Assembly: GCA_029050995.1 (NCBI GenBank)
Contig: JAIDLO010000216.1
Location: forward strand, 1-9,029
DNA length: 9,029 nucleotides
Direction of reading: 5' to 3'
Source of the DNA: Eubacterium sp.
Lineage (GTDB): Bacteria > Bacillota > Clostridia > Oscillospirales > Acutalibacteraceae
The notes beneath the pieces are model-generated. The model was not told where the DNA came from. It did not search any database and was given only the letters and a program-made list of their open reading frames with translations. The position numbers and the translations under genes were made by a program. Position 1 is the first letter of the stretch; the number at the start of each line of letters is the position of its first letter. Positions 1 through 4,772 of this stretch are shown in pieces.

Positions 1-120
1 TTTTTCATAATCCAAAAAAATCTCATAAAAATCACCTAGGCGGAAAAACAACAGCATCCCCGGATATTGACTTTTAATATCAAAATACTGCGCCATCATA
101 GGCGATAAGCCCTTAGCCAT
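1..120 (-). CDS. mutS: DNA mismatch repair protein MutS, N-terminal 40 codons (partial)
   Basis: Reading leftward from an ATG at 120, the frame stays open to the window edge and gives 40 residues. They contain SPMMAQYFDIKSQYP followed by LLFFRLGDFYEIF, which is the start of the MutS mismatch-recognition domain. The F-Y-E triad in GDFYEIF includes the Phe and Glu that contact the mismatched base in known MutS structures. MutS binds mismatches as a dimer and, with MutL, starts strand-specific repair. An AGGAGGA site six bases before the ATG fixes the start. The gene follows the YlbF-family gene on the same strand after 74 bases, matching the Bacillus order miaB-ymcA-(cotE)-mutS. The rest lies beyond the left edge, so completeness cannot be judged. 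Identification is confident from the motif despite the short length. Confidence 0.93.
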   Translation of the reverse strand, partial: MAKGLSPMMAQYFDIKSQYPGMLLFFRLGDFYEIFLDYEK

Positions 121-150
121 TGCATTTCCTCCTCAATCAATCTTTAAAAA

Positions 151-187
151 TTGTACTTTAGAGGGACGGGAAACCCGTCCCCTACAA
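151..187. repeat. Perfect GC-rich hairpin between the YlbF-family gene and mutS (repeat-like)
   Basis: GGGACGGG at 163-170 is followed by AAA and the exact complement CCCGTCCC at 174-181, giving an 8-bp GC-rich stem with a 3-base loop. TTGTA (151-155) and TACAA (183-187) flank it as an outer inverted repeat. No run of T follows the stem on either strand, so it is a poor intrinsic terminator. In the miaB-mutS transcript it would form a stable intergenic hairpin, which could slow exonuclease decay or lower mutS expression. From memory, similar palindromes are scattered through clostridial genomes, so it may be a dispersed REP-like repeat; this is inference. Confidence 0.6.
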
Positions 188-194
188 AATTAAA

Positions 195-605
195 TTAGTG
201 GCAGCCGCCGCAAGTGCAGCAATCGTGTGTGCAGTTTTCTTCAGGAATCTGGCATGTTGCAGGATCCTGACCGTCAAAGAATAAGCCAATCATCTTGCTG
301 ATGTACTGCGCCATTTCTTCCATCTGTGCTGCTGCTACAGAATAAGTCTGCATGCTCTCTGTCTGCATAATTTCTTCATAAAGCTTCTGATAATCATTCT
401 GAAGCTCAGCAATTCTGTCCTTATCAGCTTCGTCGCCCTTCTGAGCCTCCTGCTGATATTTAAGAGAGATAAGCTGAAGCTCCTGCATTTTCTCCTGAAG
501 TGATGAATCTGCATCATTTGCAGATGCTGCAGCCTGAAGAGCTGCAAATCTTGGATCAGCCTGAATTTCTTTTCCAAGTTCACGAAGTGTTGATTCTAAA
601 CTCAT
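195..605 (-). CDS. YlbF/YmcA-family regulator with cysteine-rich C-terminus
   Basis: The product has 136 residues, close to the usual 120-150 of the YlbF/YmcA family. Residues 1-110 are mostly helical, with many Gln, Glu and Ala; the order is an N-terminal helix, DADSSLQEKMQELQL, and a central Tyr/Gln-rich helix, as in this family. In Bacillus, YlbF, YmcA and YaaT form a complex that binds Fe-S clusters and works with RNase Y in mRNA maturation, affecting competence, biofilm and sporulation. The tail carries Cys118, 125, 129, 130, 132 and 135 and ends in His, a plausible metal or Fe-S site. The start is 3 bases after the miaB stop with an AAAGGA site inside the end of miaB, so the two are almost certainly co-transcribed and translationally linked. 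Synteny favours the YmcA role, but YlbF and YmcA cannot be separated safely here. No membrane segment or signal peptide is present. Confidence 0.85.
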   Translation of the reverse strand: MSLESTLRELGKEIQADPRFAALQAAASANDADSSLQEKMQELQLISLKYQQEAQKGDEADKDRIAELQNDYQKLYEEIMQTESMQTYSVAAAQMEEMAQYISKMIGLFFDGQDPATCQIPEENCTHDCCTCGGCH

Positions 606-608
606 AAT

Positions 609-2042
609 TTAGTTCCTTTCTTTCTCGCCTTTTAAAACATAAGTTAAAGGCTCTGTTACTTTTATTTTTTGGAAGGTTCCGATCAGATTGTCAGAGCCCT
701 CAAATTCTATAATCAAATTGCCGTCTGTTCTGGCAGCAATATAATTATCTCCCAATTTTCCCTTGCCGTAAACGAAGCATTTAAACACCTTGTCTTTATA
801 CTTTTTCATATTTTCGGCAGAGATTTTTTCCTGCAAATCCGTTAATTCCTTAAACCATTTTCCCTTTTCCTCGGCAGAAACAGGATCGGGCATTTCAGCC
901 GCAGGCGTTCCTTTTCTTGGGGAATAGATAAAGGTAAACAGCGAAGTAAACTTAACCTCCTCAACAAGAGATAAGGTATCTTTAAACTCTTCATAGGTTT
1001 CGCCGGGGAAGCCGACGATAATATCAGAGGTTAACGAAAGTGCATCCCCCATTTTTTCTTTTGCGTAATTGATAAGTTCAAGATATTTTTCTCTGTCATA
1101 ATGGCGGTTCATTGCTTTAAGCACTCTATTGTTTCCGCTCTGGAACGGAAGATGAAGATGCTTGGCAATTTTCTCATATTCAGCCATTGTATCAATAAGC
1201 TCTTTTGTGCAGTCCTTCGGATGGCTTGTCATAAAGCGGATACGAAAATCGCCATCCAGCTTTGCAATTTTCTGCAAAAGCTCTGCAAAGGAAACCTTCG
1301 GCGATAAATCCTTGCCGTAGGAATTTACATTCTGCCCCAAAAGCGTGATTTCCTTATAGCCGCTTTCAATCAGCTCCTTCGCCTCGGCAATGACATCTGC
1401 CGCTTCACGGCTTCTTTCTCTTCCCCTTACATAAGGCACGATGCAGTAAGAACAGAAATTATTGCAGCCATACATAATCGGCAGCCAAGCCTTTTTATCA
1501 TTGTCACGAAGAACAGGCACACCCTCTGCAATTGCACCATCCATATCCGGAAGCTCAAACACACGCTTTTTTCTGGTTAATGCAGCATAAAGCAGTTCGG
1601 GTAATCTATAAACAACATGCGTTCCGAAAACCAAATCCACAAACGGAAAGCTTTGCTTGATTTTATCTGCGATATGCTGTTGCTGCATCATACATCCGCA
1701 GCAAGCGATAATGACATCCGGATTTTCACGCTTGTAGGATTTTAACATACCGACATTGCCGAACACTCTGTCCTCCGCATGCTCACGAACAGCACAGGTG
1801 TTGAAAATAATAAGCTTTGCTTCTGTTCTGTTTTCCGTAAAGCCATAGCCGATTTGATTAAGCATACCCTTGATATGCTCACTATCCGCAACATTCTGCT
1901 GGCAGCCATAGGTTACAACACAAGCAAGCGGCTTTTCCGCATATCTTTTTGAAATAACGGAAGCTGTTTTTTTGCAGAATTCCTGCTGCTTTTTTATTTC
2001 ATTTTCGCTTACAACAGCAGTTTTGCGTTTGTTTTCTTCCAT
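609..2042 (-). CDS. miaB: tRNA-2-methylthio-N6-dimethylallyladenosine synthase MiaB
   Basis: MiaB is a cytosolic radical-SAM enzyme that adds a methylthio group to i6A37 of tRNAs reading UNN codons. From the ATG at 2042 the product has 477 residues, slightly longer than most (about 440-475) through an N-terminal extension of about 40 residues. The UPF0004 domain has its three cluster cysteines at Cys47 (TYGCQQN), Cys83 (NTCAVRE) and Cys117 (CGCMMQ). The radical-SAM motif is YGCNNFCSYC, with Cys193, Cys197 and Cys200. TSHPKD and the HLPFQSGNNRVLKAMNR stretch are typical of the MiaB branch, and a TRAM domain occupies roughly the last 65 residues. A TTG at 2063 is in frame, but GAGGTGG lies just before the ATG at 2042 and would be inside the longer version, so the ATG is chosen. 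It is the first gene of a miaB / YlbF-family / mutS run with a strong promoter 39 bases upstream. All catalytic cysteines are present. Confidence 0.96.
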   Translation of the reverse strand: MEENKRKTAVVSENEIKKQQEFCKKTASVISKRYAEKPLACVVTYGCQQNVADSEHIKGMLNQIGYGFTENRTEAKLIIFNTCAVREHAEDRVFGNVGMLKSYKRENPDVIIACCGCMMQQQHIADKIKQSFPFVDLVFGTHVVYRLPELLYAALTRKKRVFELPDMDGAIAEGVPVLRDNDKKAWLPIMYGCNNFCSYCIVPYVRGRERSREAADVIAEAKELIESGYKEITLLGQNVNSYGKDLSPKVSFAELLQKIAKLDGDFRIRFMTSHPKDCTKELIDTMAEYEKIAKHLHLPFQSGNNRVLKAMNRHYDREKYLELINYAKEKMGDALSLTSDIIVGFPGETYEEFKDTLSLVEEVKFTSLFTFIYSPRKGTPAAEMPDPVSAEEKGKWFKELTDLQEKISAENMKKYKDKVFKCFVYGKGKLGDNYIAARTDGNLIIEFEGSDNLIGTFQKIKVTEPLTYVLKGEKERN

Positions 2043-2080
2043 TATTCCCACCTCGGCGTACAAAAATCCATTATTGAATA

Positions 2081-2109
2081 ATTATAACAAACAAGCCGCG
2101 TATAATCAA
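2081..2109 (-). promoter_or_regulatory. Sigma-A-type promoter for miaB
   Basis: On the minus strand TTGATT (2109-2104) is followed by exactly 17 bases and a perfect TATAAT (2086-2081). Transcription should start near 2074, giving a leader of about 30 bases before the miaB ATG at 2042. The upstream DNA is almost pure A/T, which could act as an UP element. It lies back to back with the malQ promoter. Confidence 0.75.
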
Positions 2110-2167
2110 TATATAATTATTAATTTATATTAAATAATTTATTATTAAGCAAACCGTTCATAATATA

Positions 2168-2196
2168 TTGAAATTATTTAACAAAAGTGGTAGAAT
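2168..2196 (+). promoter_or_regulatory. Sigma-A-type promoter for malQ
   Basis: TTGAAA (2168-2173), a 17-base spacer and TAGAAT (2191-2196) form a near-consensus vegetative promoter. The start point should be near 2203, leaving about 22 leader bases with the GAGGTGA ribosome binding site at 2214-2220. The leader is too short for a riboswitch. No convincing operator was seen; a poor match to a catabolite-response element upstream was rejected. Confidence 0.75.
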
Positions 2197-2224
2197 TTGC
2201 TTATTATTATTTTGAGGTGATACT

Positions 2225-3742
2225 ATGCTGAAAAAAAGAGGGGCAGGAGTTCTTTTTCACATCAGCTCTATGCCATCGCCTTACGGAATAGGCGTTTTCG
2301 GAAACAACACAAAAGATTTTATAGACAAACTCTGCCATATGGGCTTTACCTATTGGCAGGTGCTTCCGTTTAATCCAACAGACAGCTCAAACAGCCCATA
2401 CTGCTCGCCAAGTGCATTTGCAGGAAACTATCTTTTCATCAATCCCGAGGGTTTGAGAGATATGGGGCTGATTGGCGAGGAGGATGTTCAGTCCAATTAT
2501 TATGACGGAACACCATACACAGCGAACTATGAATTTGCCGCTGAAAAAAGACTTGCAACCTTAAAGAAAGCTTTTCTGAATATTACCGACAGTATAGCGG
2601 CGGACATCAAGAAATTTGAGCTTGAAAATCCCTGGCTTACGGATTACGCTGTTTTTATGGCTGTTAAGGAACTTGAGGGCGGAAAGCCCTGGTGGGAATG
2701 GAGCGAAGAACACGCACATTACTATTCCTGCATTCAGGACATTTTTTCCTTTGAGGATAAAGCCGCTTTCTGGAAATTTGTTCAGTATATTTTCTTTAAG
2801 CAATGGCTTGAAATCAAGGAATATGCAAACGACAAGGGCATTGCCGTTATCGGAGATATGCCGATTTATGTTGCAATGGACAGCGTTGATGTCTGGTCCA
2901 ATCTGCCATTATTCCTTATTGATGAAAAAACATTAAAGGTTGAAAAGGTTGCAGGCGTTCCGCCCGATTATTTCAGCGAAAACGGCCAGCTTTGGGGCAA
3001 TCCGATTTATGACTGGAAGGCTATGAAAAAAGACGGATACGCGTGGTGGCTTTCAAGAATCGGAACTGCGCTTAAAACCTATGATGTTGTAAGAATAGAT
3101 CATTTCCGCGCCTTTGCAAGCTATTGGGAAGTGCCTGCCGATGCAGAAACAGCTAAAACAGGCGAATGGAAAGACGGCCCGAAAATGGATCTGTTTTCAA
3201 AAGTATTTGAAGCATTCCCCAATGCACCGATTATTGCAGAGGACCTTGGCACCTTCGGCGAAGATGTTATACAGCTTTTAAAAGACACGGATTTCCCGGG
3301 TATGAAGGTTGTTCAATTCGGCTTTGATCCGAATTCCGATTCCAGCCATATGCCGCACAATGCCGTTCCGAACAGCATAAACTATGTTGGAACACATGAT
3401 AACAATACGATTTTAGGCTGGCTTTGGGAAGCAAGCGAAGCTGAAAGAAAATTTGCACTTGATTATATCGGCTTCAGCGGAGACAATTGGGGCGAGGGCG
3501 GATATTACAGCCAGAGCTGCCGCAAGGTTACCGAAAGCGTCTGGAAAAGCGCATCCAATGTTGCGATCATAGCGCTTCAGGATATGTGCGGTTTCGGTTC
3601 TGATGCAAGAATGAACATACCGGGTGTACCTGATGAAAACTGGCGTTTCAGAACAACGCAGGATACACTGAACAATATAGATTTTAATTATTTCAGGCAT
3701 ATAAATTCAACTTTCAGAAGAATGTATCCTGTTTTTGATTAA
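2225..3742 (+). CDS. malQ: 4-alpha-glucanotransferase (amylomaltase, GH77)
   Basis: MalQ is a cytosolic disproportionating enzyme that moves alpha-1,4-glucan segments between maltodextrins and releases glucose; it acts in maltose/maltodextrin and glycogen metabolism. The 505 residues match the usual bacterial length. GH77 landmarks appear in order: RGAGVLFHISSMPSPYGIG at 5-23, the 50s-60s segment FNPTDSSNSPYCSPSAFAGN, IGDMPIYVAMDSVDVW at 209-224, and GVPPDYFSENGQLWGNPIYDW at 244-264. The nucleophile is Asp292 in RIDHFR, the acid/base is Glu339 in AEDLG, and the transition-state Asp392 lies in GTHDNNT. The start is set by GAGGTGA four bases before the ATG. The gene stands alone, with no neighbouring phosphorylase, transporter or LacI-type regulator, so its substrate may be stored glycogen or imported dextrin. 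Its stop codon overlaps the -35 box of the next gene. Confidence 0.97.
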   Translation: MLKKRGAGVLFHISSMPSPYGIGVFGNNTKDFIDKLCHMGFTYWQVLPFNPTDSSNSPYCSPSAFAGNYLFINPEGLRDMGLIGEEDVQSNYYDGTPYTANYEFAAEKRLATLKKAFLNITDSIAADIKKFELENPWLTDYAVFMAVKELEGGKPWWEWSEEHAHYYSCIQDIFSFEDKAAFWKFVQYIFFKQWLEIKEYANDKGIAVIGDMPIYVAMDSVDVWSNLPLFLIDEKTLKVEKVAGVPPDYFSENGQLWGNPIYDWKAMKKDGYAWWLSRIGTALKTYDVVRIDHFRAFASYWEVPADAETAKTGEWKDGPKMDLFSKVFEAFPNAPIIAEDLGTFGEDVIQLLKDTDFPGMKVVQFGFDPNSDSSHMPHNAVPNSINYVGTHDNNTILGWLWEASEAERKFALDYIGFSGDNWGEGGYYSQSCRKVTESVWKSASNVAIIALQDMCGFGSDARMNIPGVPDENWRFRTTQDTLNNIDFNYFRHINSTFRRMYPVFD

Positions 3743-3767
3743 CATTATTAAAACTCCCTCATAGAAT
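3739..3767 (+). promoter_or_regulatory. Promoter for the Cys-rich protein gene, overlapping the malQ stop
   Basis: TTAACA (3739-3744), a 17-base spacer and TAGAAT (3762-3767) form a good sigma-A promoter. The -10 hexamer is identical to that of malQ. The -35 box shares bases with the malQ TAA (3740-3742). Transcription from about 3774 would give a leader of roughly 37 bases that lacks the left arm of the hairpin described at 3750-3809. This is a sequence-based prediction. Confidence 0.6.
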
Positions 3768-3809
3768 GTTATGAAGTTACCTTCAAATATTCTGTAAAGG
3801 AGTTTTTTT
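3750..3809 (+). terminator. Terminator-like hairpin whose 3' arm is the next gene's Shine-Dalgarno
   Basis: AAAACTCC (3750-3757) is complementary to GGAGTTTT (3799-3806), and seven Ts run from 3803 to 3809, directly before the ATG at 3811. Inside the loop, AGAAT (3763-3767) pairs with ATTCT (3789-3793) and GAAG (3773-3776) pairs with CTTC (3781-3784). AAAGGAG (3796-3802) is also the ribosome binding site of the downstream gene, so folding would both end malQ transcription and hide that site. The stem is interrupted and A/T-rich at its base, so termination efficiency is uncertain. Confidence 0.55.
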
Positions 3810-3810
3810 A

Positions 3811-4620
3811 ATGGCTGATATTCCAAGCGAAAGACAGATAAATGAAGCAGTCTGCATTGACACAAAGCGCATTTACGACAGCTGTGTATCAAAAGATTGC
3901 TTAGAAGATTTAAGAGTTACATTTTTCAGCCGCAGTCAGAGATTAATTGATGATGCGGTTACAGTTAAATGCCGCGAATGTGAAATCACATCCGTATCCA
4001 TTGATGTTGAAGAGGTTCCGTTCAACAGAGGCTATTACAGCGTAGATATTACTTTCTACTTCCGCCTCAGCTTTGACACCTATTCAGCACCTTGCACAAC
4101 ACCTGAGGTTGCAGTAGGCTTTACGCAGTTTACAAAGAAATGCATACTCTACGGTTCAGACGGCAATGTTAAAATCTTTACCTCCAATCCGCTGAACGAG
4201 GATCTTGACTGCCCTGATGCACCGCAGTATTCCAATCCGACAGCGAAGGTTCAGGCAGTAGACCCTGTTATCCTTTCCTGTGATGTTATTGATGCATGCG
4301 ACTGCTCCATTCCGATTTGCTCATCCTTCCCGCAGAGCATATTGAAAAACATTTCAGACAGTATTCCAAGCGCAGGCTCATCAAGAGCAGTTCTTGTTAC
4401 ATTAGGTCTTTTCAGCATTGTTCAGATGGAAAGAGATGTTCAGATGCTTATTCCTGCATATGATTACTGCATTCCTGAAAGAGAATGCTGCTGCAACACG
4501 AAAAATCCTTGCGACACTTTCCAGTCCATTGATTTCCCTGTTGATGAATTCTTCCCGCCTGAAAGGGACAATACTCCATCCTGCAGCTGCTGCGCAGATG
4601 AAGAGAATTCCTGCAACTAA
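3811..4620 (+). CDS. Uncharacterised cysteine-rich cytosolic protein (269 aa)
   Basis: I do not recognise a named family with certainty, though the N-terminal VCIDTKRIYDSC...DCLEDLRV pattern resembles a conserved hypothetical protein of Clostridia. The product has 21 cysteines in 269 residues, about 8 percent. They fall as Cys15/25/30, the CxxC pair Cys54/57, Cys95, 111 and 134, a group at 157-170 (DACDCSIPIC), Cys220, the triplet Cys226-228 with Cys234, and the tail Cys258/260/261/268. Residues 60-90 alternate as beta strands (SVSIDVEE, YYSVDITFYFRLSFD). There is no signal peptide or membrane helix, so it is probably intracellular. An AAAGGAG site precedes the ATG with an eight-base spacing. 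It has its own promoter and follows malQ on the same strand. A spore-coat or metal-binding role would suit the cysteine content but is a guess. The open frame, ribosome site and promoter make it a real gene. Confidence 0.85.
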   Translation: MADIPSERQINEAVCIDTKRIYDSCVSKDCLEDLRVTFFSRSQRLIDDAVTVKCRECEITSVSIDVEEVPFNRGYYSVDITFYFRLSFDTYSAPCTTPEVAVGFTQFTKKCILYGSDGNVKIFTSNPLNEDLDCPDAPQYSNPTAKVQAVDPVILSCDVIDACDCSIPICSSFPQSILKNISDSIPSAGSSRAVLVTLGLFSIVQMERDVQMLIPAYDYCIPERECCCNTKNPCDTFQSIDFPVDEFFPPERDNTPSCSCCADEENSCN

Positions 4621-4649
4621 GCATAAATACAAAGTATCAAATGCAAAAA

Positions 4650-4681
4650 TATAGGGTGCGCCTTCCTTGACGCACCCTATA
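4650..4681. repeat. 11-bp-stem palindrome in the convergent intergenic region
   Basis: ATAGGGTGCG (4651-4660) and CGCACCCTAT (4671-4680) are exact complements around a 10-base loop, and T4650/A4681 extends the stem to 11 bp. On the minus strand the stem is followed by a short T run (ATATTTTTG), so it might act as a back-up terminator behind pcrA. On the plus strand no T run follows. Its abrupt edges and its direct abutment to the next repeat suggest a small mobile or dispersed repeat; that is inference. Confidence 0.6.
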
Positions 4682-4682
4682 G

Positions 4683-4737
4683 AATCCCTCCACCGCAAGC
4701 GGTCCCCCTCCCTTTAACAAGGGAGGCTGATTGGGAT
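4683..4737. repeat. Compact branched palindromic repeat (clostridial small-repeat type)
   Basis: An outer pair ATCCC (4684-4688) / GGGAT (4733-4737) encloses two hairpins: the palindrome ACCGCAAGCGGT (4692-4703) and CCTCCCTT (4707-4714) / AAGGGAGG (4719-4726) with a 4-base loop. This three-way fold, with its CCCTCC and AAGGGAGG blocks, resembles from memory a repeat seen in many copies between genes of gut Clostridia. It contains no coding frame of its own. I take it to be a non-coding dispersed repeat, possibly a MITE remnant; copy number cannot be tested in one window. Confidence 0.6.
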
Positions 4738-4770
4738 AAAAAAATACCTCTCCGTTCGGAGAGGTATTTT
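4738..4770 (-). terminator. Intrinsic terminator of pcrA (possibly bidirectional)
   Basis: A 13-bp perfect stem (4741-4753 with 4758-4770) has a GTTC loop and ends, on the minus strand, in seven Ts (complement of 4738-4744). It begins two bases after the pcrA stop codon, so it should end pcrA mRNA efficiently. On the plus strand the stem is followed by TTTTGTTT, so it may also stop transcripts arriving from the Cys-rich gene, for which no other terminator is visible. Confidence 0.85.
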
Positions 4771-4772
4771 GT

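Noticed and set aside
2146..2163. Possible catabolite-response element (cre) upstream of malQ
   Set aside because: Only the central AA-N-CG and a few other positions fit the cre consensus and several key bases mismatch, too weak to report as an operator.
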